From Saccoglossus kowalevskii (Eukaryota > Hemichordata > Enteropneusta > Harrimaniidae): 37,039 nucleotides of DNA. Position 1 is the stretch's first letter. Each line of letters starts with the position of its first letter. The notes beneath the pieces are model-generated. The model searched no databases and had not been told where the DNA came from. It was given only the letters and a program-made list of their open reading frames with translations. The DNA lies in contig NW_003156947.1 of assembly GCF_000003605.2 (NCBI RefSeq), positions 1 through 37,039 on the forward strand, in the 5' to 3' direction. The translations under genes were made by a program, and so were the position numbers. Of the stretch, positions 10,276 to 19,861 are shown piece by piece.

Positions 10276-10714
10276 AGTGGGTGTTACCTAGTATGCTCAT
10301 AAACCATGTGAGTGGGTGTTAACTTGTGTGATCATAACCCATTTGACTGGGTGTTACCTTGTGTGCTCATAACCCATGTGACTGGGTGCTACCTAGTATG
10401 CTCATAACCCATGTGACTGTATGTTACCTAGTGTGCTCCTAACCCATGTGACTGGTTGATACCTAGTATGTTCATAACCCATGTGGCTGGGTATTACCTA
10501 GTATGCTCATAAACTATGCGACTGGGTGTTACTATGTGACTGGGTGTTACTTAGTATGCTCATAACCCATGTGACTCTATGTTACCTAGTGTGCTCCTAA
10601 CCCATGTGACTGGTCGTTACCTAGTATGTTCATAATCCATGTGACTGGGTGCTACCTAGTATGCTCATAACCCATGTCACTGGGTGTTACCTAGTATGCT
10701 CATAACCAATGTGA
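10001..10714. repeat. Block D, copy 2
   Basis: It aligns gaplessly with 15,466-16,179 at a constant offset of 5,465 bp: CCCGTGCGACT at 10,094 and 15,559, GATCAT at 10,330 and 15,795, AAACTATGCG at 10,511 and 15,976, 18-bp monomer at 10,528 and 15,993, GTGACTCTATG at 10,571 and 16,036, CATAATCCATG at 10,631 and 16,096. CCCGTGCGACT, AAACTATGCG and GACTCTATG are rare elsewhere, so these two copies share a recent source. The previous 18-bp monomer is 682 bp upstream at 9,846. Similarity ends at about 10,714 (GTGAGTGGG here, GTGACTGTG there). Confidence 0.9.
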
Positions 10715-10775
10715 GTGGGTGTTACCTAGTATGCTCATAACCCATGCAACAGCGTGTTACCTTGTGTGCTCATAA

Positions 10776-11790
10776 CCCATGCGACTGTGTGTTACCTTGT
10801 GTGCTCCTAACCCATGTGACTGGTTGTTACCTAGTATGTTCATAACCCATGTGAGTGGGTGTTACCTAGTATGCTCATAACCCATGTGAGTGGGTGTTAC
10901 CTTATGTGCTCATAACCCATGTGACTGGGTGTTACCTAGTGTGCTCCTAACCCATGTGACTGGTTGTTACCTAGTATGTTCATAACCTATGCGAGTGGGT
11001 GTTACCTAGTATGCTCATAACCAATGCGACTGGGTGTTAACCTCGTATGCTCATAACCATGCAACTGGGTGTTACCTAGTGTGCTCCTAACCCATGTGAC
11101 TGGTTGTTATCTTGTGTGCTCATAACCCACGTGACTGCGTGTTACCTAGTGTGCTCCTAACCCATGTGACTGGTTGTTACCTAGTATGCTCATAACCCAT
11201 GTGACTGGGTGTTACCTAGTATGCTCATAACCCATGAGACTGGGTGTTACCTTGTGTGCTCATAACCCATGTGACTGGGTGTTACCTTGTATGCTCATAA
11301 CCCATGTGACTGGGTGTTACCTAGTGTGCTCCTAACCCATGTAACTGGTTGTTACCTAGTATATTCATAACCCATGTGAGTGGGTGTTACCTACTATGCT
11401 CATAACCCATGTGAGTGGGTGTTACCGAGTATGCTCATAACCCATGTGACTGGGTGTTACCTTGTGTGATCATAACCCATGTGACTGGGTGTTACCTGGT
11501 ATGCTCATAACCCATGTGGCTGGGTGTTACCTAGTGTGCTCCTAACCCATGAGACTGGTTGTTACCTAGTATGTTCATAACCCATGTGGGTGTTACCTAG
11601 TATGCTCATAACCCATGTGAGTGGGTGTTACCTTGTGTGCTCATAACCCATGTGACTGGGTGTTACCTGGTATGCTCATAACCCATGTGACTGGGTGTTA
11701 CCTAGTGTGCTCCTAACCCATGTGACTGGTTGTTACCTAGTATGTTCATAACCCATGTGAGTGGGTGTTACCTACTATGCTCATAACCCA
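10776..11790. repeat. Block E, copy 1 (about 1.0 kb, repeated at 23.1 kb)
   Basis: It matches 23,133-24,147 at a constant offset of 12,357 bp: CTTATGTG (10,901 and 23,258), AACCTATGCG (10,984 and 23,341), the TTAACCTCG / AACCATGCAACTGG pair (one base gained, the next lost), GGTTGTTATCTTG, CCCATGAGAC (11,231 and 23,588), ACCGAG (11,424 and 23,781) and a 31-bp monomer (11,583 and 23,940). Point differences include CCCACGTGAC here against CCCATGTGAC there. Related copies lie at 12.1, 22.2, 24.9, 27.7 and 33.6 kb. Confidence 0.88.
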
Positions 11791-12060
11791 TGTGACTGGG
11801 TGTTACCTGGTATGCTCATAACCCATGTGGCTGGGTGTTACCTAGTGTGCTCCTAACCCATGTGACTGGTTGTTACCTAGTATGTTATAACCCATGTGGG
11901 TGTTACCTAGTATGCTCATAACCCATGTGAGTGGGTGTTACCTTGTGTGCTCATAACCCATGTGACTGGGTGTTACCTGGTATGCTCATAACCATGTGAC
12001 TGGGTGTTACCTAGTGTGCTCCTAACCCATGTGACTGGTTGTTACCTAGTATGTTCATAA
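11480..12060. repeat. Tandem duplication, 310-bp offset
   Basis: Bases around 11,480-11,750 recur at about 11,790-12,060. CATGTGGCTGGG (GTGGC at 11,516 and 11,827) and the 31-bp monomer (11,583 and 11,893) are shared. The spacing is 311 bp and drops to 310 after a 1-bp loss in TATGTTATAACC near 11,885. It equals nine monomers with one of 31 bp. GTGGCTGGG is absent from the other block E copies, so the duplication is probably local and later than the block itself. Confidence 0.82.
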
Positions 12061-12092
12061 CCCATGTGCGTGGGTGTTACCTAGTATGCTCA

Positions 12093-12543
12093 TAACCAAT
12101 GCGACTGGGTGTTACCCCGTATGCTCATAACCCATGCGACTGTGTGTTACCTTGTGTGCTCCTAACCCATGTGACTGGTTGTTACCTAGTATGTTCATAA
12201 CTCATGTGAGTGGGTGTTACTTAGTATGCTCATAACCCATGTGAGTGGGTGTTACCTTATGTGCTCATAACCCATGTGACTGGGTGTTACCTAGTGTGCT
12301 CCTAACCCATGTGACTGGTTGTTACCTAGTATGTTCATAACCTATGTGAGTGGGTGTTACCTAGTATGCTCATAACCAATGCGACTGGGTGTTAACCTCG
12401 TATGCTCATAACCATGCAACTGGGTGTTACCTAGTGTGCTCCTAACCCATGTGACTGGTTGTTATCTTGTGTGCTCATATCCCATGTGACTGCGTGTTAC
12501 CTAATGTGCTCCTAACCCATGTGACTGGTTGTTACCTAGTATG
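12093..12543. repeat. Block E, partial copy 2
   Basis: It matches 23,095-23,545 at an offset of 11,002 bp: AATGCGACTGGG, ACCCCGTATG (12,114 and 23,116), CATGCGACTGTGTG, CTTATGTG (12,256 and 23,258), TTAACCTCG and AACCATGCAACTGG. Copy-specific changes are AACTCATG near 12,200, CTTAGTATG and CTCATATCCC near 12,475. Similarity ends at about 12,543, where the H1 run begins. Confidence 0.83.
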
Positions 12544-12960
12544 TTCATAACCCATGTGAGTGGGTGTTATCTACTATGCTCATAACCCATGTGAGTCGGT
12601 GTTACCTAGTACGCTCATAACCCATGTGACTGGGTGTTACCTTGTGTGATCACAATCCATGTGACTGGGTGTTACCTGGTATGCTCATAACCCATGTGAC
12701 TGGGTGTTACCTAGTGTGCTCCTAACCCATGTGACTGGATGTTACCTAGTATGTTCATAACCCATGTGAGTGGGTGTTATCTACTCTGCTCATAACCCAT
12801 GTGAGTCGGTGTTACCTAGTACGCTCATAACCCATGTGACTGGGTGTTACCTTGTGTGATCACAATCAATGTGACTGGGTGTTACCTGGTATGCTCATAA
12901 CCCATGTGACTGGGTGTTACCTAGTGTGCTCCTAACCCATGTGACTGGTTGTTACCAAGT
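12508..12960. repeat. H1 hexamer, two tandem 210-bp units
   Basis: H1 starts are at about 12,508, 12,718 and 12,928, and GATCACAAT is at 12,648 and 12,858, all 210 bp apart. Both units share GAGTCGG and the rare CTAGTACGCTC (near 12,608 and 12,818; also near 34,577), where the common form is CTAGTATGCTC, so the pair arose by a local duplication after the TACG variant was present. They differ at TACTATG against TACTCTG and at CAATCCATG against CAATCAATG. Confidence 0.88.
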
Positions 12961-13012
12961 ATGTTCATAACCCATGTGGGTGTTACCTACTATGCTCATA
13001 ACCCATGTGAGT

Positions 13013-13164
13013 GGGGTGTTACCGAGTATGCTCATAAACTCATGTGACTGGGTGTTACCTTGTGTGATCATAACCCCATGTGACTGGGGTGTTACCTGGT
13101 ATGGCTCATAACCTATGTGACTGGGTGTTACCTAGTGTGCTCCTAACCCATGTGACTGGTTGTT
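13013..13164. other. Cluster of six single-base insertions
   Basis: Within about 150 bp, six monomers each carry one extra base: GTGGGGTGTT (13,011-13,020), CATAAACTCATG (near 13,035), AACCCCATG (near 13,073), CTGGGGTGTT (near 13,084), TATGGCTCAT (near 13,100) and TTGTTTACTT (near 13,161). Most lengthen a homopolymer by one. Flanking kilobases have few such events. The most likely cause is a low-quality consensus patch in a long-read assembly rather than a biological change. Confidence 0.8.
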
Positions 13165-13350
13165 TACTTAGTATGTTCATAACCCATGTGGGTGTTACCT
13201 AGTATGCTCATAACCCATGTGAGTGGGTGTTACCTTGTGTGCTCATAACCCATGTGACTGGGTGTTACCTGGTATGCTCATAACCCATGTGACTGGGTGT
13301 TACCTAGTGTGCTCCTAACCCATGTGACTGGTTGTTACCTAGTATGTTCA

Positions 13351-14605
13351 TAACCCATGTGAGTGGGTGTTACCTACTATGCTCATAACCCATGTGAGTG
13401 GGTGTTAATTAGTATGCTCATAACCCATGTGACTGGGTGTTACCTTGTATGCTAATAACCCATGCGACTGTGTGTTACCTTGTGTGCTCATAACCCGTGT
13501 GACTGGGTGTTACCTAGTATGCTCATAACCCATGTCACTGGGTGTTACCTAGTATGCTCGTAACCAATGTGACTGGGTGTTACCTAATATACTCATAACC
13601 CATGTGACTGGGTGTTACCTAGTATGCTCATAACCTATGTCTCTGGGTGTTACCTAGTATGCTCATAACCCATGTGACTGGGTGTTACCTAATATACTCA
13701 TAACCCATGTGACTGGGTGTTACCTAGTATGCTCATAACCCATGTCACTGGGTGTTACCAAGTATGCTCATAATCAATATGACTGGGTGTTACCTAATAT
13801 ACTCATAACCCATGTGACTAGGTGTTACCTAGTATGATCATAACCAATGTGAGTGGGTGTTACCGAGTATGCTCATAACCCATGCAACTGCATGTTACCT
13901 TGTGTGCTCATAACCCATGTGACTGGGTATTACCTAGTATGCTCATAACCCATGCGACTGGGTGTTACTATGTGACTGGTTGTTACTTAGTATGCTCATA
14001 ACCCATGTGACTGTATGTTACCTAGTATGCTCATAACCCATGTAAGTGGGTGTTACCTAGTATGATCATAACCCATGTGAGTGGGTGTTAAATTGTATGC
14101 TCATAACCCATGCGACTGTGTGTACCTAGTATGCTCATAACCCATGTGACTGTATGTTACCCAGTGTGCTCCTAACCCATTTGACTGGTTGTTACATAGT
14201 ATGTTCATAGCCCATTTGACTGCGTGTTACCTTGTGTGCTCATAACCCATGTGACTGGGTGCTACCTAGTATGCTCATAACCCATGTGACTGGGTGTTAC
14301 CTAGTATGTTCATAACCCATGTGAGTGGGTGTTACCTAGTATGTTCATAACCCATGTGAGTGGGTGTTACCTAGTATGCTCATAACCCATGTGAGTGGGT
14401 GTTACCTAGTATGCTCATAAACTATGTGAGTGGGTGTTAACTTGTGTGCTCATAACCCATGTGACTGGGTGCTACCTAGTATGCTCATAACCCATGTGAT
14501 TGTATGTTACCTAGCGTGCTCCTAACCCATGTGACTGGTTGTTACCTAGTATGCTCATAACCCATGTGACTGTGTGTTACCTACTATGCTCATAACCCAT
14601 GTGAG
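13351..14605. repeat. Block C, copy 2 (1.25 kb, repeated at 19.9 kb)
   Basis: It aligns gaplessly with 19,862-21,116 at a constant offset of 6,511 bp: CCCGTG (13,494 and 20,005), GTCTCT, TAATCAATATGAC, 18-bp monomer (13,964 and 20,475), TGTGTACC, GTTACATAGT (14,191 and 20,702), CCCATGTGATTG (14,491 and 21,002) and CTAGCGTG. Differences are few: TTAATTAGTATG against TTACCTAGTATG, GACTAGG against GAATAGG, CTGCATG against CTGCGTG, GGTGCTACC against GGTGCTGCC. It combines the block C H2 run, the GTATG monomers and the start of the TACTATG series. Confidence 0.9.
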
Positions 14606-15110
14606 TGGGTGTTACCTACTATGCTCCTAACCCATGTGACTGGTTGTTACCTAGTATGTTCATAACCCATGTGACTGGGTGTTACCTAGTATGCTCCTAA
14701 CCCATGTGACTGGTTGTTACCTAGTATGCTCATGACCCATGTGAGTGGGTGTTATCTAGTATGCTCATAACCAATGCGACTGGGTGTTACCTCGTATGCT
14801 CATAACCCATGTGACTGTATGTTACCCAGTGTGCTCCTAACCCATGTGACTGGTTGTTACCTAGTATGTTCATAGCCCATTTGACTGCGTGTTACCTTGT
14901 GTGCTCATAACCCATGTGACTGGGTGCTACCTAGTATGCTCATAACCCATGTGACTGGGTGTTACCTAGTATGTTCATAACCCATGTGAGTGGGTGTTAC
15001 CTAGTATGTTCATAACCCATGTGAGTGGGTGTTACCTAGTATGCTCATAACCCATGTGAGTGGGTGTTACCTAGTATGCTCATAAACCATGTGAGTGGGT
15101 GTTAACTTGT
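14148..15110. repeat. Tandem duplication, 665-bp offset
   Basis: The series GTATGTTACCCAG, CATAGCCCATTTGAC, GGGTGCTACC and several GAGTGGG monomers at about 14,148-14,440 is repeated at 14,813-15,105 (CATAGCCC at 14,206 and 14,871). The offset is exactly 19 monomers. Between the copies (14,555-14,812) lies a fragment of block B carrying TACTATGCTCC, GCTCATGACC and AATGCGACTG at 14,773, also seen at 35,106-35,363. The first copy has TAAACTATG and the second TAAACCATG. Confidence 0.82.
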
Positions 15111-16235
15111 GTGATCATAACCCATTTGACAGGGTGTTACCTTGTGTGCTCATAACCCATGTGACTGGGTGCTACCTAGTATGCTCATAACCCATGTGAC
15201 TGTATGTTACCTAGTGTGCTCCTAACCCATGTGACTGGTTGATACCTAGTATGTTCATAACCCATGTGGCTGGGTATTACCTAGTATGCTCATAAACCAT
15301 GCGACTGGGTGTTACTATGTGACTGGGTGTTACTTAGTATGCTCATAACCCATGTGACTGTATGTTACCTAGTGTGCTCCTAACCCATGTGACTGGTCGT
15401 TACCTAGTATGTTCATAACCCATGTGACAGGGTGCTACCTAGTATGCTCATAACCCATGTCACTGGGTGTTACCTAGTATGCTCATAACCCATGTAAGTG
15501 GGTGTTAACTAGTATGATCATAACCCATGTGAGTGGGTGTTAAATTGTATGCTCATAACCCGTGCGACTGTGTGTACCTAGTATGCTCATAACCCATGTG
15601 ACTGTATGTTACCCAGTGTGCTCCTAACCCATGTGACTGGTTGTTACCTAGTATGTTCATAGCCCATTTGACTGCGTGTTACCTTGTGTGCTCATAACCC
15701 ATGTGACTGGGTGCTACCTAGTATGCTCATAACCCATGTGAGTGGGTGTTACCTAGTATGCTCATAAACCATGTGAGTGGGTGTTAACTTGTGTGATCAT
15801 AACCCATTTGACTGGGTGTTACCTTGTGTGCTCATAACCCATGTGACTGGGTGCTACCTAGTATGCTCATAACCCATGTGACTGTATGTTACCTAGTGTG
15901 CTCCTAACCCATGTGACTGGTTGATACCTAGTATGTTCATAACCCATGTGGCTGGGTATTACCTAGTATGCTCATAAACTATGCGACTGGGTGTTACTAT
16001 GTGACTGGGTGTTACTTAGTATGCTCATAACCCATGTGACTCTATGTTACCTAGTGTGCTCCTAACCCATGTGACTGGTCGTTACCTAGTATGTTCATAA
16101 TCCATGTGACTGGGTGCTACCTAGTATGCTCATAACCCATGTCACTGGGTGTTACCTAGTATGCTCATAACCAATGTGACTGTGTGTTACCTAATATACT
16201 CATAACCTATGTGACTGGGTGTTACCTAGTATGCA
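15033..16235. repeat. Block D, copies 3 and 4 in tandem (682-bp offset)
   Basis: GATCAT is at 15,113 and 15,795 and the 18-bp monomer at 15,311 and 15,993, both 682 bp apart. The unit is 19 full monomers plus one 18-bp monomer minus one base lost in GTGTGTACC near 15,570. The same 682-bp spacing separates 18-bp monomers at 9,846 and 10,528. Copy 3 has CATTTGACAGGG and AAACCATGCG; copy 4 has CATTTGACTGGG, AAACTATGCG and GACTCTATG, like copy 2. Copy 4 continues into ATGTGACTGTGTG and AATATAC like copy 1. Confidence 0.87.
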
Positions 16236-16950
16236 CATAATCCATGTAACTGGTTGTTACCTAGTATGTTCATAACCCATGTGAGTGTGTGTTACCTACT
16301 ATTCTCATAACCCATGTGAGTGGGTGTTACCTAGTATGCTCATAACCCATGTGACTGGGTGTTACCTTGTGTGATCATAACCCATATGACTGGGTGTTAC
16401 CTGGTATGCTCATAACCCATGTGACTGGGTGTTACCTAGTGTGCTCCTAACCCATGTGACTGGTTGTTACCTAGTATGTTCATAACCCATGTGGCTGTAA
16501 CCTAGTATGCTCATAACCCATGTGAGTGGGTGTTACCTTGTGTGCTCATAACCCATGTGACTGGGTGTTACCTGGTATGCTCATAACCCATGTGACTGGG
16601 TGTTACCTAGTGTGCTCCCAACCCATGTGACTGGTTGTTACCTTGTATGTTCATAACCCATGTGAGTGGGTGTTACCTACTATGCTCATAACCCATGTGA
16701 GTGGGTGTTACCTAGTATGCTCATAACCCATGTGACTGGGTGTTACCTTGTATGCTAATAACCCATGCGACTGTGTGTTACCTTGTGTGCTCATAACCCA
16801 TGTGACTGGGTGTTACCTAGTATGCTCATAACCCATGTCACTGGGTGTTACCTAGTATGCTCATAACCAATGTGACTGGATGTTACCTAGTATGCTCATA
16901 ACCCATGTGACTGGGTGTTAACTTGGATGCTCATAATCCATGCGACTGTG
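16236..16950. repeat. Mixed monomers with a 31-bp form
   Basis: It opens with the odd monomer CTAGTATGCACATAATCC and contains TACTATTCTC, CCATATGACTGG and the 31-bp monomer CATGTGGCTGTAACC (16,488), which resembles CATGTGGGTGTAACC at 29,213. From about 16,640 it runs TACTATG, GAGTGGG, TTGTATGCTAATAAC, GTCACT, as at the right side of several E/H2 junctions. It ends in TTAACTTGGATG, a form I see only here, and in a monomer shortened to TGCGACTGTGTTACTTAG. Confidence 0.65.
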
Positions 16951-17398
16951 TTACTTAGTATGCTCATAACCCATGTGACTGTATGTTACCTAGTGTGCTC
17001 CTAACCCATGTGACTGGTTGTTACCTAGTATGTTCATAACCCATGTGAGTGGGTTTTACCTAGTATGTTCATAACCCATGTGAGTGGGTGTTACCTAGTA
17101 TGCTCATAACCCATGTAAGTGGGTGTTACCTAGTATGTTCATAACCCATGTGAGTGGGTGTTAAATTGTATGCTCATAACCCATGTGACTGTGTGTAACT
17201 AGTATGCTCATAACCCATGTGAATGTATGTTACCCAGTGTGCTCCTAACCCATGTGACTGGTTGTTACCTAGTATGTTCATAGCCCATTTGACTGCGTGT
17301 TACCTTGTGTGCTCATAACCCTTGTGACTGGGTGTTACCTAGTATGCTCATAACCCATGTGACTGGATGTTACCTAGTATGTTCATAACCCATGTGAG
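16950..17398. repeat. 0.45-kb block repeated at 28.7 kb
   Basis: It matches 28,702-29,150 at a constant offset of 11,752 bp: GAGTGGGTTTTACC (GTGGG at 17,049 and 28,801), GTAAGTGGG, TTAAATTGTATG, GTGTGTAACTAG, GTATGTTACCCAG, CATAGCCCATTTGAC and CCCTTGTGAC (17,319 and 29,071). GTGTGTAACTAG is diagnostic for this pair; other copies read GTGTGTACC. Differences include GAATGTATG here against GACTGTATG there and CTGCGTG against CTACGTG. Confidence 0.86.
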
Positions 17399-17715
17399 TG
17401 GGTGTTATCTAGTATGTTCATAACCCATGTGAGTCGGTGTTACCTAGTATGCTCATAACCCATGTGACTGGGTGTTACCTTGTGTGATCACAATCCATGT
17501 GACTGGGTGTTACCTGGTATGCTCATAACCCATGTGACTGGGTGTTACCTAGTGTGCTCCTAACCCATGTGACTGGTTGTTACCTAGTATGTTCATAACC
17601 CATGTGGGTGTTACCTACTATGCTCATAACCAATGTGAGTGGGTGTTACCGAGTATGCTCATAACCCATGTGAGTGGGTGTTACCTCGTATGCTCATAAC
17701 CATGCAACTGGGTGT
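17399..17715. repeat. H1-derived monomers and a 31-bp form
   Basis: It reads as one H1 hexamer (GATCACAATCC at 17,486) followed by CTCCTAAC...GGTTGTT, TTCAT and a 31-bp monomer (17,601), as at 19.69, 33.34 and 34.70 kb. The monomers GAGTGGG, CTCGTATG and AACCATGCAACTGG then join it to block B. The last has lost one base of CCC, as in block E, but without the preceding extra base that normally compensates it. Confidence 0.68.
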
Positions 17716-19715
17716 TACCTAGTGTGCTCCTAACCCATGTGTCTGGTTGTTACCTAGTATGCTCATAACCCATGTGACCGGGTGTTACCTAGTATGCTCA
17801 TAACCCATGTGACTGGGTGTTACCTTGTGTGCTCATAACCTATGTGACTGGGTGTTACCTAGTGTGCTCCTATCCCATGTAACTGGTTGTTACCTAGTAT
17901 GTTCATAACCCATGTGAGTGGGTGTTACCTACTATGCTCATAACCCATGTGAGTGGATGTTACCTAGTATGCTCATAACCCATGTGACTGGGTGTTACAT
18001 TGTGTGATCATAACCCATGTGACTGGGTGTTACCTGGTATGCTCATAACCCATGTGACTGGGTGTTACCTAGTGTGCTCCTAACCCATGTGACTGGATGT
18101 TACCTAGTATGTTCATAACTCATGTGAGTGGGTGTTATCTACTATGCTCATAACCCATGTGAGTCGGTGTTACCTAGTATGCTCATAACCCATGTGATTG
18201 GGTGTTACCTTGTGTGATCACAATCCATGTGACTGGGTGTTACCTGGTATGCTCATAACCCATGTGACTGGGTGTTACCTAGTGTGCTCCTAACCCATGT
18301 GACTGGTTGTTACCTAGTATGTTCATAACCCATGTGAGTGGGTGTTACCTACTATGCTCATAACCCATGTGAGTGGGTGTTACCTAGTATGCTCATAACC
18401 CATGTGAGTGGGTGTTACCTGGTATGCTCATAACCCATGTGACTGGGTGTTACCTTGTGTGATCACAATCCATGTGACTGGGTGTTACCTAGTATGCTCA
18501 TAACCCATGTGACTGGGTGTTACCTAGTATGCTCATAACCCATGCAACTGGGTGTTACCTAGTATGCTCATAACCCATGTGACTGGGTGTTACCAAGTAT
18601 GCTCATAACCCATGTGACTGTGTGTTACCTACTATGCTCATAACTTATGTGAGTGGGTGTTACCTACTATGCTCCTAACCCATGTGACTGGTTGTTACCT
18701 AGTATGTTCATAACCCATGTGACTGGGTGTTACCTAGTATGCTCCTAACCCATGTGACTGGTTGTTACCTAGTATGCTCATAACCCATGTGAGTGGGTGT
18801 TACCAAGTATGCTCATAACCAATGCGACTGGATGTTACCTCGTATGCTCATAACCCATGTGACTGGGTGTTACCTAGTGTGCTCCTACCCCATGTGACTG
18901 GGTGTTACCTAGTGTGCTCCTAACCCATGTAACTGGTTGTTACCTAGTATGTTTATAACCCATGTGACTGGGTGTTACCTACTATGCTCATAACCCATGT
19001 GAGTGGGTGTTACCTAGTATGCTCATAACCCATGTGACTGGGTGTTACCTAGTGTGCTCCTAACCCATGTAACTTGTTGTTACCTAGTATGTTCATAACC
19101 CATGTGAGTGGGTGTTACCTACTATGCTCATAACCCATGCGAGTGGGTGTTACCTAGTATGCTCATAACCCATGTGACTGGGTGTTACCTAGTATGCTCA
19201 TAAACCATGTGACTGGGTGTTACCTTGTGTGCTCATAACCCATGTGACTGGGTGTTACCTAGTGTGCTCCTAACCCATGTAACTGGTTGTTACCTAGTAT
19301 GTTCATAACCCATGTGAGTGGGTGTTACCTACTATGCTCATAACCCATGTGAGTGGGTGTTACCTAGTATGCTCATAACCCATGTGACTGGGTGTTACCT
19401 TGTGTGATCATAACCCATGTGACTGGGTGTTACCTGGTATGCTCATAACCCATGTGACTGGGTGTTACCTAGTGTGCTCCTAACCCATGTGACTGGATGT
19501 TACCTAGTATGTTCATAACCCATGTGAGTGGGTGTTATCTACTATGCTCATAACCCATGTGAGTCGGTGTTACCTAGTATGCTCATAACCCATGTGACTG
19601 GGTGTTACCTTGTGTGATCACAATCCATGTGACTGGGTGTTACCTGGTATGCTCATAACCCATGTGAATGGGTGTTACCTAGTGTGCTCCTAACCCATGT
19701 GACTGGTTGTTACCT
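17716..19715. repeat. Block B, copy 2 (single 17-monomer unit)
   Basis: It matches 4,563-8,555 but is shorter. H1 starts are at 17,866, 18,076, 18,286 and then 19,266, 19,476, 19,686, all 210 bp apart within runs. Between them sits one AATGCGACTG unit (18,821) with GTTTATAACC (18,951) and AACTTGTTG (19,071). Relative to copy 1 it lacks 105 bp near 18,450 and 1,890 bp (three extra units). The right part also matches 35,110-36,230 at a constant offset of 16,503 bp. Two of three loci have one unit, which is therefore the probable original state. Confidence 0.9.
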
Positions 19716-19730
19716 AGTATGTTCATAACC

Positions 19731-19861
19731 CATGTGGGTGTTACCTATTATGCTCATAACCCATGTGAGTGGGTGTTACCGAGTATGCTCATAACCCATG
19801 TGACTGGGTGTTACCGAGTATGCTCATAACCCATGTGACTGGGTGTTACCTGGTATGCTCA
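19731..19861. repeat. Junction between blocks B and C with a 31-bp monomer
   Basis: The 31-bp monomer CATGTGGGTGTTACC (19,731) ends the H1 series. It is followed by CTATTATG, GAGTGGG, two successive CCGAGTATG monomers and CTGGTATG. Two CCGAG monomers in a row are not seen elsewhere and probably mark a one-monomer duplication at this joint. Confidence 0.65.
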
